Shown here piece after piece: positions 43,023-53,419 of a stretch of 64,000 bases of DNA (the first letter of the stretch is position 1; the number at the start of each line of letters is the position of its first letter). The notes beneath the pieces were generated by a model. That model worked only from the letters and a program-made list of their open reading frames with translations. It was not told where the DNA came from and made no database searches. A program made the translations under genes and the position numbers. Where the stretch lies: the NCBI RefSeq assembly GCF_001571245.1, contig NZ_BCTK01000005.1, positions 124,001 to 188,000 of the forward strand. Reading direction: 5' to 3'. The stretch is from Achromobacter piechaudii NBRC 102461. Lineage in GTDB: Bacteria; Pseudomonadota; Gammaproteobacteria; Burkholderiales; Burkholderiaceae_B.

Positions 43023-44429
43023 TCAATCCAGCGTGGACGGATCCAGCTCCATGCGCGCTTCCTTGCGATGCGCCAGATAGGTCACGCCCCACATCACCAC
43101 GCCCAAGAGCAGCAGCCAGCCGGCCACTTGATACTGGATGACGTCGCGGCCCGTCAGCGGCGTGACCATGAACAGGCAGACTGCCGCGCCCAGCCACGGC
43201 ACGAAGCGATTGATGGTGAAGTGTTCGTGCTTGACCTTGTCGCGGCGCAGGACCAGCACGGCGATATTGACGAAGGCGAAGACGCCCAGCAGCAGCAGCG
43301 CCGTCGTGCCGCCCAGCGCGCGGATCGCTTCGGAGTCGGCCAGCGCCACCAGGATGATCAGGCCGAAGGCCAGCACGGTGGTGAACAGGATGGCCGTCCA
43401 CGGCGTCTGGTTCTTGCGATGCACGTGCGCCAGGAAGGCAGGCAGCACGCCCTGGCGCGACATGCCGTACAAGAGGCGGCTGGCCATCATCATGTTGATC
43501 AGCGCCGAGTTCGCGACCGCGAACATCGAGATGATGGGCATGATGTATTCCACCGGCAGGCCGGGCGCGGCGCGCTTGACCACCAGCACCAGCGGCGTCG
43601 AGCTCTTGGCCAGTTCGCCCACCGGCACCAGCGCCACCGCGCAGATCGACACCAGCACGTAGATGACGGCGGTGATGCCCAGCCCCGTCAACATCACCTT
43701 GGGGAAGATGCGGCTGGGCTCGTGCGTCTCTTCGGCCATGTTGACCGAGTCCTCGAAGCCGACCATCGCGAAGAAGGCCAGCGCGGTGGCCGAGGTCACC
43801 GCCAGGAATACGCTTTTGTCCTCGGGCGTGTCGAACGCGATCACGCGCGAGAAGTCCGCCTGTCCGCCTGCGATGGCGTAAAAGCCCAGCAGGATCACCA
43901 TCAGCAGGCCCGTGAGTTCGATCAGCGTGAGGACCACGTTGGCCTTCACGCTTTCGGCCGCGCCGCGCAGGTTCACCAGCATCACCAGCAGCATGAAGCC
44001 CAGCGCGCCAAAGGTGATCCACGACTTTTCGGCCTGGATGCCGAACGCCGCGAACAGGTTGGCGGCGAAGGCCTGCGACGCCGTGGCGGCCGATGTCAGG
44101 CCCGAACACATGACGGTGAAGCAGACGATGAACGTCAGGAAGTGCACGCCGAAGGCTTTATGCACGTAGAGCGCGGCGCCCGCGGCCTTGGGGTACTTGG
44201 TGACCAGTTCCAGGTAGGACAGCGCGGTCAGCAAGGCCACCGCGAAGGCCACCAGAAACGGTAGCCAGGCGGCGCCGCCAACTTCGGCGGCCACCTGGCC
44301 CGTCAACGCATATACGCCCGTACCCAGGATGTCGCCAACAATGAACAGCAACAGCAGCTTGGGGCCCATCACGCGCTTGAGCGGCGCGTTTTCTTGGGCG
44401 GTTGGGGCCTTCACATCATTCGTAGCCAT
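43023..44429 (-). CDS. APC-superfamily amino acid permease
   Basis: A 468-residue inner membrane transporter with about 12 predicted helices. Typical APC start: LKRVMGPKLLLLFIVGDILGTGVYALTGQVAAEVGG, with the glycine-rich substrate-binding turn in TM1. VGFEDSVNMAEETHEPSRIFPKVML in the middle is shared with cationic and other amino acid transporters. The ATG at 44429 has AGGAG 9 bases upstream; an earlier in-frame ATG would precede that site. It stands 94 bases after the CoA-transferase gene and may be a separate unit. Substrate is not predictable. Confidence 0.9.
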   Translation of the reverse strand: MATNDVKAPTAQENAPLKRVMGPKLLLLFIVGDILGTGVYALTGQVAAEVGGAAWLPFLVAFAVALLTALSYLELVTKYPKAAGAALYVHKAFGVHFLTFIVCFTVMCSGLTSAATASQAFAANLFAAFGIQAEKSWITFGALGFMLLVMLVNLRGAAESVKANVVLTLIELTGLLMVILLGFYAIAGGQADFSRVIAFDTPEDKSVFLAVTSATALAFFAMVGFEDSVNMAEETHEPSRIFPKVMLTGLGITAVIYVLVSICAVALVPVGELAKSSTPLVLVVKRAAPGLPVEYIMPIISMFAVANSALINMMMASRLLYGMSRQGVLPAFLAHVHRKNQTPWTAILFTTVLAFGLIILVALADSEAIRALGGTTALLLLGVFAFVNIAVLVLRRDKVKHEHFTINRFVPWLGAAVCLFMVTPLTGRDVIQYQVAGWLLLLGVVMWGVTYLAHRKEARMELDPSTLD

Positions 44430-44523
44430 CTTCTTTTTCTCCTCTTGGACTCGCGGCAAGGCGACCCGAAAAGTCTAAGGGGAGGAAGTAGCAGCCGATG
44501 CTACAGCGGTGCAACGAAATGTC

Positions 44524-45657
44524 TTAGTTGTTGGGATTCGTTGGCAGCGGCGCAAGCGCGGGCGGCAGCTTGCGCAACGTGGCTGGCGTGCGCGACAGTT
44601 TGATCGGCGAGCCCACTCCCTTGTAGTCGCCGTGTTCCATCACCATGCCGCGATGGCGCGTGTGCGGATGCGCAAGGGCCTCGTCGACCGTCTGCACCGC
44701 AGCGGCCGGCACGCCGGCGCGCAGCAGGCGGTCAGCCAGTTGCGCGGCGTTCTGATCGGCCAGCAAGACAGACAGTTCATCGCGCAGCGCCTGCCGGTTT
44801 TGCAAACGGTCGGCGTTGGTGGCGTAGCGCGCATCGGCGGCCAGCCCGGGCGCTTCCAGCACCTGCGCCATCAACGCGAATTGGCGGTTGTTGCCCACGG
44901 CCAGGAAGATCGGGCCGCTGGCGGTGGGCAGCGTTTCGTAGGGCGCGATGTTCGGATGCGCGTTGCCGCTGCGCTTGGGCACGTTGCCGCTGTAGAAGTA
45001 GTTGGCGGCGTGCGGGTGCAGCAGCGACAAGGCGCAGTCGTACAGTGTGATGTCCAGGAACTGGCCCAGGCCGCTGCGATGGCGTTCGTTGAGCGCCAGC
45101 AGGATCGCCACCGCCGCGTTCAAGCCGGTCACCATGTCCACCACCGGCAGGCCCACGCGCGTGGCCTCGCCGCTGGCTTCACCGTTCACGCTCATCAGGC
45201 CGCACATCGCCTGCGCGCAGGCGTCATAGCCGGGCAGCCCGCCCAAGGGGCCGTCGGCGCCGAAGCCGCTGACGCGGCAATGCACCAGGCGGGGAAACTG
45301 CTGGCTCAAGGACTCGAAGCCCAGGCCCCACTTCTCCAGCGTGCCGGGCTTGAAGTTCTCGACCAGCACGTCGGCGTCCGCCAACAGATGACGCAGCAGT
45401 TCCTGGCCCGCTGGCTGCGACAGGTCCAGCGTCATGCCTTCCTTGTTGCGGTTCACGCCGATGAAGTAGGACGCCGTATCGCCCAGGAAGGGCGGCCCCC
45501 AGCCGCGCGTTTCATCGCCGCCGGGCGGTTCGATCTTCAGTACGTCGGCGCCATGATCGGCCAGGATCTGCGTGCAGTACGGACCGCCCAGCACGCGCGA
45601 CAGGTCGATCACTTTGCAACCGGCAAGCGCGCCGGCGTTCGGTAGGGTAGGGGCCAT
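44524..45657 (-). CDS. Class III (CaiB/BaiF) CoA-transferase
   Basis: A 377-residue CoA-transferase. KVIDLSRVLGGPYCTQILADHGADVLKIEPP and Asp174 in LPVVDMVTGLNAAVA (expected nucleophile) are visible. Its overall pattern resembles the first CoA-transferase of the window (1953-3176) more than the itaconate one, for example ETRGWGPPFLGDTASYF against DTRAWGPPYLKD. It follows a Bug receptor by 12 bases and an AidB-type dehydrogenase, so it probably activates the acid imported via that receptor. Confidence 0.9.
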   Translation of the reverse strand: MAPTLPNAGALAGCKVIDLSRVLGGPYCTQILADHGADVLKIEPPGGDETRGWGPPFLGDTASYFIGVNRNKEGMTLDLSQPAGQELLRHLLADADVLVENFKPGTLEKWGLGFESLSQQFPRLVHCRVSGFGADGPLGGLPGYDACAQAMCGLMSVNGEASGEATRVGLPVVDMVTGLNAAVAILLALNERHRSGLGQFLDITLYDCALSLLHPHAANYFYSGNVPKRSGNAHPNIAPYETLPTASGPIFLAVGNNRQFALMAQVLEAPGLAADARYATNADRLQNRQALRDELSVLLADQNAAQLADRLLRAGVPAAAVQTVDEALAHPHTRHRGMVMEHGDYKGVGSPIKLSRTPATLRKLPPALAPLPTNPNN

Positions 45658-45669
45658 GGAATGCCTGCT

Positions 45670-46653
45670 TCAGTCGATGGAAACGTTGGCGCTCTTGATG
45701 AGCTCGCGCCACTTGGGGACTTCGGAGGTGATGAAGGTGGCCAGCCCTTGCGGCGTCTGGTCCTTTGCCGCGACGATGCCTTGCGAACGCAGAGTCTGTT
45801 CGATCGCGGGGTCCGACAGCGCGGTCTTGAACGCGCTGTTCAGCGTGTCGACCACGTCGGCCGGCGTGCCCTTGGGTGCAACGATGCCGAAGAAGACGCT
45901 GACGTCATAGCCCTTGAGCCCTTGCTCGGACAGGGTGGGCAGGTCCGGCAGCGCGTCGGAGCGCTGCGCGCTGGCCAGGCCGATGGCGCGCAGCTTGCCG
46001 GCCTTGATGTAGGGCAGCGCTGTCAGGATGTCGGTGAACGACATCGAGACCTGGCCGCCCAGCAGATCGTTCAGCGCCGGTCCCGTGCCTTTGTACGGGA
46101 TGTGCATGATCTTGGTGCCGGCCATCTGGTTGAACAGGATGCCGGCCAGATGCGAGGACGCGCCGTTGCCCGACGAGGCGTAGCTGAGTTTGTCCGGATT
46201 CTGCTTGGCGTAGGCGATGAGCTCCTGCGCGTTGTTAGCGGGCACGGACGGATTCACGACCAGGATGTTGGGCAGATGGCCCAGGCGGATGATCGGCGCG
46301 AAGCTGGTCTCGGGGTTGTAGCCCTGCTTTTTATACAGGCTGACGTTGATGGCCAGCGGCCCCGACGTGCCGAACAGGATCGTGTAGCCATCGGGCTTGG
46401 CCGAGGCCACATATTCCGAGCCGATGTTGCCGCCCGCACCGCTGCGGTTTTCGACGATGACGTTCTGCTTGAGCGGTTCGCGCAACTTCTCGGCCAGACG
46501 GCGCGCCATGGCGTCGGTGGGGCCGCCAGGCGGGAACGGCACGATCAGCGTGATGGGGCGGGCGCTGGGATAGGCGTCGGCCGCCAGCGCCGCGCTGGAC
46601 GGGGCCACGGCGGTGGCTACGGCCAGCAGCAAGGGGGCGAATAGGCGTTTCAT
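45670..46653 (-). CDS. Bug/TctC-family periplasmic solute-binding protein
   Basis: A 327-residue receptor with signal MKRLFAPLLLAVATAVAPSS (cleavage after ALA near residue 25). Motifs: VPFPPGGPTDAMARRLAEKL, NRSGAGGNIGSEYVA, AKPDGYTILFG and ASSGNGASSHLAGILF. It lies between an acyl-CoA dehydrogenase and a CoA-transferase in one leftward operon, suggesting capture of the acid metabolised by both. TctA/TctB partners are absent here. Confidence 0.92.
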   Translation of the reverse strand: MKRLFAPLLLAVATAVAPSSAALAADAYPSARPITLIVPFPPGGPTDAMARRLAEKLREPLKQNVIVENRSGAGGNIGSEYVASAKPDGYTILFGTSGPLAINVSLYKKQGYNPETSFAPIIRLGHLPNILVVNPSVPANNAQELIAYAKQNPDKLSYASSGNGASSHLAGILFNQMAGTKIMHIPYKGTGPALNDLLGGQVSMSFTDILTALPYIKAGKLRAIGLASAQRSDALPDLPTLSEQGLKGYDVSVFFGIVAPKGTPADVVDTLNSAFKTALSDPAIEQTLRSQGIVAAKDQTPQGLATFITSEVPKWRELIKSANVSID

Positions 46654-46703
46654 GGTGGTGTCTCCTGTGAAGGGGGCGCGCCGGCTGTGCCGCCGGCGTC
46701 GGA

Positions 46704-48404
46704 TTACAGCGCGTATTGCAGGATGGCCTGGCAGGCCGCGCTTTCGTTGGGGGGAATGGCGTAGGGGTCACGCGCGGCCAGGCGATGCAGCAAGACCTGG
46801 TCGGCCAGTTGCGCGCGCGTTTCCAGGCCGGCGCTGGCGGCTTCCCAGCGCAGCGCGGCCATGGACACGGCGTGGTACAGCAGCGATGCCGCCTGGCGCG
46901 CCAGTTCGGCGTGGTCGCCCATGGCGGCGTGCTCGGCCAGCGCGAAACTCTTGTCCAGCGCCTCGGCCTGCAAGGCGGCCAGCGCGGGCGGGCAGGGGAC
47001 TCCGTCGGCCAGCAGGCGGTCGATGTGGGCGCGCAATGCGGGCAGCGAATTTTCCTTCTTGATGGCGCGCAGGACGTCCAGCGCGACGATGTTGCTGGTG
47101 CCTTCCCAGATGGAGCCCAGATGCGCATCGCGCACCAGGCGCGGTTCGGTCCACTCTTCGATGTAGCCGCAGCCGCCGCGCACTTCCATCGCATCGCCCG
47201 TCACCTTGCGCGCGTCGCGGCAGGCGCGGAACTTGATCAGCGGGGTCAGGATGCGCGCCAGCGCCGGGTCGGCCACGCCCTGGTCGGCGTCGGCCAGAGC
47301 ACGCGCCGTCTGGAACATGAGGGTGCGCGCCTGCTCGGCCCACACCGTCATCTTCACCAGCTGGCGCTGCATCAGCGGCATGTCGATCAGGCGCTTGCCA
47401 AAGGCGCGGCGATGCTGCGATACGAAGACCGCCTCGGTCACCGCGCGGCGCATCAGACCGGCCGCCCGCATGCCGTTGGACAGGCGCGAATTGTTGATCA
47501 TGTCGGCCATGTGCTTAAAGCCCCGGCCGCGCTCGCCCACCAGCCACGCGACCGCGCCTTCCAGCCGGATTTCGCCGCTGGCCATCGAGCGCGTGCCCAG
47601 CTTGTCCTTCAGGCGCAGGATGCGGTAGTGGTTGTGGCTGCCGTCTTCCAGGTCGCGTGGCAGCAGGAACAGCGACACCCCTTTCAGGCCGGGCTGCGTT
47701 TCGCTGCGTGCCAGCACCATGGCAAAGCCCGCGTCGGGGTTCGAGCAGAACCATTTGTCGCCGTGGATGCGCCAGGTGCCATCCGGCTGGGCGGTGGCCG
47801 TGACTTCGGTGGCGCTGACGTCCGAGCCCGCGCCCTGTTCCGTCATGAACATCGCGCCCTGGCGCAGCGCGTCGAAATCCTGGCTCGTGACTTGCGGCAG
47901 CACGCGTTCGACCAGAGCCGGATCGCCGAATTTGCGCAGCGTCCGGGCCAGGGAATCGGTCATGCTGACCGGGCAGCAAAGGCCGAACTCCGCTTGCACG
48001 AATAGGTGGCTCAAGGCGTATTTGGCGGCGGCCGGCATGGGCTCGGGCCAGCCCAGCACGCCGCCCCGATGCGACAGCGCGGCCAGGCCGAATTCGCTGT
48101 AGGCCAGCCGTTCAAGCTCCACGTACGCCGGGTGCTTGTCCACCCGCGATTCGTCGGCGCCGGCACGGCTGCGCACGGACAGGGTGGGGGGATGCTTGTC
48201 GGCCGTTGCGGCCAGCTCGTCCATCACGCCGCCTGCCAATTCCCCCAGGCGCTCCAGATGGGGCAACAGGTGCGCGTGCAGCGCCGTCGGCAGGTAGCGT
48301 TGGCTGAGGGCGGCGGCGTACGGGTCGGCGGTGAACAGGTTCAGGCCGCGCGAATCCGGAACGGGGGTGGCGGCGGAAGGGGCAAGGCGGGCGGGGGCGT
48401 CCAT
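46704..48404 (-). CDS. Acyl-CoA dehydrogenase, AidB-like
   Basis: A 566-residue dehydrogenase, longer than the usual 380-400 because of N- and C-terminal extensions, as in AidB. QGAMFMTEQGAGSDVSATEV and HGDKWFCSNPDAGF form the FAD/substrate pocket; GEIRLEGAVAWLVGERGRGFKHM and SRLSNGMRAAGLMRRAV follow; MEVRGGCGYIEEWTEPRLVRDAHLGSIWEGTSNI carries the WEGT glutamate. AidB itself protects from alkylating agents and binds DNA; the operon with Bug receptor and CoA-transferase instead suggests a catabolic role. The ATG at 48404 has AGGA about 9 bases upstream. First gene of the operon, divergent from a LysR. Confidence 0.88.
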   Translation of the reverse strand: MDAPARLAPSAATPVPDSRGLNLFTADPYAAALSQRYLPTALHAHLLPHLERLGELAGGVMDELAATADKHPPTLSVRSRAGADESRVDKHPAYVELERLAYSEFGLAALSHRGGVLGWPEPMPAAAKYALSHLFVQAEFGLCCPVSMTDSLARTLRKFGDPALVERVLPQVTSQDFDALRQGAMFMTEQGAGSDVSATEVTATAQPDGTWRIHGDKWFCSNPDAGFAMVLARSETQPGLKGVSLFLLPRDLEDGSHNHYRILRLKDKLGTRSMASGEIRLEGAVAWLVGERGRGFKHMADMINNSRLSNGMRAAGLMRRAVTEAVFVSQHRRAFGKRLIDMPLMQRQLVKMTVWAEQARTLMFQTARALADADQGVADPALARILTPLIKFRACRDARKVTGDAMEVRGGCGYIEEWTEPRLVRDAHLGSIWEGTSNIVALDVLRAIKKENSLPALRAHIDRLLADGVPCPPALAALQAEALDKSFALAEHAAMGDHAELARQAASLLYHAVSMAALRWEAASAGLETRAQLADQVLLHRLAARDPYAIPPNESAACQAILQYAL

Positions 48405-48450
48405 GGCGGCATCCTGCGAAAAATCGGGAAGATGGCCGATGTTGCGCGGG

Positions 48451-48484
48451 TAGATTAATCTACACAAATACCGTTTTGGTGTAG
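48451..48484. promoter_or_regulatory. Candidate LysR operators in the AidB-like/LysR divergent region
   Basis: A perfect 12-base palindrome TAGATTAATCTA (48451-48462) runs into a second dyad CTACAC-13-GTGTAG (48460-48484). Both lie in the AT-rich 113-base region between the divergent starts. Confidence 0.45.
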
Positions 48485-48517
48485 AACAATCCATAAAAAA
48501 TATAGATAGGGGAGACC

Positions 48518-49435
48518 ATGGATCTGGATCCGCGCCTGTTGCGCTACTTCATCGCGGTGGCCGAGGAACGCCATTTCAGCCGCGCCGCTACCCGTCTGCA
48601 CATTTCCCAGCCGCCGCTCAGTTACGCCATTCGCCAACTGGAAGACAACGTGGGCGCGCGCCTTTTGGCCCGCACCAGCCGCCATGTGGAACTGACCGAC
48701 GCCGGCCACGTCCTGTACCGCGAGGCGCTGACGCTGCTGCGGCAGGCCGAGGAAGTGCGCACGCTGGTGCAGCGGGTGGACGCCGGTCTGCGCGGCCGGC
48801 TGCGCATCGGCTTCGTGGGGTCGATGCTGTATCGCGGGTTGCCGGTGTTGCTGAACGCGATGCGCGCGCAGTTGCCCGACGTTGAACACGTGCTGACCGA
48901 ACTGAATTCGCACGAGCAGATCGAGGCGGTGCGGCGCGGCGAACAGGATCTGGGCTTTATCCATGCCAATCCGGTGCCAGAGGAGGTGCTGGCGCGCGAC
49001 CTGATCGCCGAGCCCTTCGTGGTCTGCCTGCCCGATTCGCACCCGTTGGCCGGGCGCGCGTCATTGCGGCTGGCGGATCTGGCGGGCGATGACTTCGTCT
49101 TTTTCGCCCGCGCGGCGTCCCCCAGCTATTACGAGACCGTGTTGTCGATGTGCGTGGCGGCGGGGTTCATGCCGGTGGTGCGGCACGAAGTGCGCCACTG
49201 GTTGAGCGTGGCCTCGCTGGTGTCGCAGGGGCTGGGCGTATCGATCGTGCCGTCCTGCCTGTCGCGCAGCGGTCTGGCCGGCACGCGCTTCATCGCTTTC
49301 GATCACAAGGCGCGTTCGGTCAGCCAGGTGATCTGGCAGGCGGGCGGGCAGTCGCCCTTGCAGCGCCGCGCGATGGCGCTGGTGACCGAGCAATTCCCGC
49401 CCGCGTCCGTCGATGACGCCGGGGCGGGCAATTGA
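48518..49435 (+). CDS. LysR-family transcriptional regulator
   Basis: A 305-residue LysR protein with HTH RYFIAVAEERHFSRAATRLHISQPPLSYAIRQLEDNVG at residues 9-47 and a sensor domain resembling the BenM/CatR/TcbR-like group (RLRIGFVGSMLYRGLPVLL). GGGGAG stands before the ATG. It is divergent from the dehydrogenase/Bug/CoA-transferase operon and probably controls it through the dyads at 48451-48484. It converges with purU, the two stop codons being 3 bases apart. Confidence 0.92.
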   Translation: MDLDPRLLRYFIAVAEERHFSRAATRLHISQPPLSYAIRQLEDNVGARLLARTSRHVELTDAGHVLYREALTLLRQAEEVRTLVQRVDAGLRGRLRIGFVGSMLYRGLPVLLNAMRAQLPDVEHVLTELNSHEQIEAVRRGEQDLGFIHANPVPEEVLARDLIAEPFVVCLPDSHPLAGRASLRLADLAGDDFVFFARAASPSYYETVLSMCVAAGFMPVVRHEVRHWLSVASLVSQGLGVSIVPSCLSRSGLAGTRFIAFDHKARSVSQVIWQAGGQSPLQRRAMALVTEQFPPASVDDAGAGN

Positions 49436-49438
49436 AGA

Positions 49439-50293
49439 TCAGCGGAACACGACCGTCTTGTTGCGATTGAGCAGGATGCGGTGTTCCACATGGCTGCGCA
49501 CCGCGCGCGACAGCACCAGCGATTCGATATCGCTGCCCACTTGCGTCAGGTCGGCGGCGGTCATGGTGTGGTCCACGCGCTCGATGTCCTGATCGATGAT
49601 CGGGCCTTCGTCCAGGTCCGACGTCACGTAGTGGGCGGTGGCGCCGATGATCTTCACGCCGCGCGCATGCGCCTGGTGATACGGGCGCGCGCCCTTGAAG
49701 CTGGGCAGGAAGCTGTGGTGGATATTGATGGCGCGGCCATTGAGCGCGCGGCACATGTCCGCCGACAGGATCTGCATGTAGCGGGCCAGCACCACCAGGT
49801 CGGTGTTGGATTGCTCGGCAATGCGCAGCACCTGCTTTTCCTGTTCGGCCTTGGTGTCGGCCGTGACGGGCAGGTAATGGAACGGGATGCCGTAGGACGC
49901 GGCCAGGCTCGCGTAGTCGTTGTGATTCGACACGATCGCGGCCACTTCTGCGTGCAAATGCCCGCTATGCACCCGGAACAGCAGGTCGTTCAGGCAATGC
50001 CCCTGCTTGCTGACCATGATCAGCAGGCGTTGCTTGCGGCGCGCGTCGTGCAGCTTCAGGTCCATGCCGTAATCGGCGGACAGCGTATCGAGCCGCGCGC
50101 GCAGATCGTCGGGCGCAACAGCCGCGGGCAGGTCGAAGTGCACGCGCAGGAAAAACTGACCCGTTTCCTCGTCGCCGAATTGCTGCGAATCCAGGATGTT
50201 GCAACCCAATTCGAACAACAGGCCGCTGACGCGGTAGACGATGCCGGTGCGGTCGGGGCAGGACAGGGTCAGGATGTAGTCGTTGTGCTGCAT
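49439..50293 (-). CDS. purU: Formyltetrahydrofolate deformylase
   Basis: A 284-residue enzyme releasing formate from 10-formyl-THF. The N-terminal ACT domain (YILTLSCPDRTGIVYRVSGLLFELGCNIL) is followed by the formyltransferase-like catalytic domain: IVSNHNDYASLAASYGIPFHYLPV, LARYMQILSADMC, NIHHSFLPSFKGARPYHQA (catalytic His) and GATAHYVTSDLDEGPIIDQD. It balances one-carbon pools and supplies formate for purine synthesis. It follows the FAD oxidoreductase by 44 bases. Confidence 0.96.
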   Translation of the reverse strand: MQHNDYILTLSCPDRTGIVYRVSGLLFELGCNILDSQQFGDEETGQFFLRVHFDLPAAVAPDDLRARLDTLSADYGMDLKLHDARRKQRLLIMVSKQGHCLNDLLFRVHSGHLHAEVAAIVSNHNDYASLAASYGIPFHYLPVTADTKAEQEKQVLRIAEQSNTDLVVLARYMQILSADMCRALNGRAINIHHSFLPSFKGARPYHQAHARGVKIIGATAHYVTSDLDEGPIIDQDIERVDHTMTAADLTQVGSDIESLVLSRAVRSHVEHRILLNRNKTVVFR

Positions 50294-50337
50294 GGTGCGG
50301 GAATAGGCCGAGGTAAGGATAAGGGGAAGGGGCGGGA

Positions 50338-51968
<1,631 letters not shown>

Positions 51969-52007
51969 GCAATCGGTAATTGGGCGGGCGCGGCTAGGCG
52001 CCCGGCA

Positions 52008-52637
52008 TCAGGGCGACAGGCGTTCGATCTTCCAGGCCGGGCCGTCCGCGACATAGCGCAGCCGGTCGTGCAGGCGCGACGGCCTGCCTTGCCAGAATTC
52101 GATCGCGGTGGGCTTCAGGCGGTAACCACCCCAGTGCGGCGGACGCGGCGGCTGATCGCCAAAGCGCTCGCGGAATTCCTTTTCACGGGCTTCCAGCGCG
52201 TCGCGCGTAATGGGTTGGCTCTGGGGCGAGGCCCAGGCGCCAATGCGCGAACCGGCCGGGCGGCTGTGATAGTAGGCGTCCGACTCTTCGGGGGCGACCT
52301 TTTCGACCACGCCTTCGATTCGCACCTGGCGTTCCAGCGGCTGCCAGAAAAACAGCAGGCTGGCGCGCGGCTCGGCGGCCAGATCCTGGCCCTTGCGGGA
52401 TTCGTAGTTGGTGAAGAACGTGAAGCCGCGCTCGTCAAAGCCCTTGATGAGGACGATGCGGGCGCTGGGCTGGCCGGTGGCGTCGACCGTGGCCAGCGTC
52501 ATCGCGTTGGGTTCGGGCACCTTGGCGGCCAGGGCTTCATCGAACCAGCGGGTGAATTGCTCGAACGGCGAGGCGGCGGCCTGGTTTTCCAACAGGACGT
52601 TCTTTTCGTAGCTTTGACGCAGATCGGAGACGGACAT
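52008..52637 (-). CDS. pdxH: Pyridoxamine 5'-phosphate oxidase
   Basis: A 209-residue FMN enzyme making pyridoxal 5'-phosphate from PNP or PMP. N-terminal [70 protein letters not shown] and the C-terminal [28 protein letters not shown] are diagnostic. Length matches the family. It supplies the cofactor used by BioA, BioF and other PLP enzymes of the window. Confidence 0.97.
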   Translation of the reverse strand: MSVSDLRQSYEKNVLLENQAAASPFEQFTRWFDEALAAKVPEPNAMTLATVDATGQPSARIVLIKGFDERGFTFFTNYESRKGQDLAAEPRASLLFFWQPLERQVRIEGVVEKVAPEESDAYYHSRPAGSRIGAWASPQSQPITRDALEAREKEFRERFGDQPPRPPHWGGYRLKPTAIEFWQGRPSRLHDRLRYVADGPAWKIERLSP

Positions 52638-52754
52638 GAGGAGTGGGATTCAGGGTGGATAACAGGGAGTTTATACCGCCCCGGGCACCGCCCGCCCTTT
52701 GACCCCGCGCAGACCCTGGGGATGTTTCCCCGGGCAGGAAGGCGCATCGCGGGC

Positions 52755-53417
52755 TCAGGCCCCTTCGGGCAGGGTGTGGCCGTCTTCCTCCAGCAGGCGC
52801 GCGATGGCGTCCAGGCGGGCGTCATGGATGCCGGCCGCGCGCAGCGCCTGGGCGGTCTGCACCACGTAATCCGTGCATGGGCCATAGCGGCCGGCCGCCC
52901 GCCGCACGATGGCCAGCAGCTCTTCCTGGGGCAGGGCGCGGATGTAGGCGGGGTTGTCGCGGTTCATGATGAACACCAGCGCGCGGACGGTGCCGGTCTC
53001 GGTGGTGCAGTTGATCCAGCGGGGCAGATACGCGCCTGTGGACATCTCGCGTTCCCAGAGCGCCGGGAAATACGTGGGCACCTGGCTGCCGGCCAGGCGG
53101 TAGACGACGCCCCGGCACGAACCGCCCCGGTCCAGCCCGAACACCAGGCCGGGGCACTCGGGCGTGCCCCGATTCACCCGCGACCACAGGCACAGCGCGC
53201 GGTGGTGGCCGCGCAAGGTGGCCAGCCGGCGCTCCATGAAATCGAAGTCGGGCCGCCAGATCAGTGATCCGTACCCATATACCCAGACATCTTCCCCGGC
53301 TTGCCAATGGCGCAGCGCATCTTCCAGCGAGGCCTGTCTTTCTTCGGGGGTCCACAGACGAAAGGGCAAGCTGGCGCCGGCAACGCCGGGGGCGGAAGAA
53401 GGGGACTGCGTGTTCAC
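52755..53417 (-). CDS. chaC: Glutathione-specific gamma-glutamylcyclotransferase (ChaC family)
   Basis: A 220-residue protein with the GGCT fold motif VWVYGYGSLIWRPDFDF near residue 45, RGHHRALCLWSRVNRGTPECPGLVFGLD, and SCRGVVYRL. ChaC enzymes break cytosolic glutathione into 5-oxoproline and Cys-Gly. It begins 2 bases after the MFS transporter stop, so both are co-transcribed. Between it and pdxH a 117-base gap holds a hairpin at 52715-52734. With ggt it gives the window two glutathione-degrading enzymes in different compartments. Confidence 0.9.
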   Translation of the reverse strand: MNTQSPSSAPGVAGASLPFRLWTPEERQASLEDALRHWQAGEDVWVYGYGSLIWRPDFDFMERRLATLRGHHRALCLWSRVNRGTPECPGLVFGLDRGGSCRGVVYRLAGSQVPTYFPALWEREMSTGAYLPRWINCTTETGTVRALVFIMNRDNPAYIRALPQEELLAIVRRAAGRYGPCTDYVVQTAQALRAAGIHDARLDAIARLLEEDGHTLPEGA

Positions 53418-53419
53418 GA

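Noticed and set aside
52715-52734. Hairpin between chaC and pdxH as a terminator
   Set aside because: An 8-bp stem with one G-U pair but no T-run in the leftward direction; weak evidence for termination.
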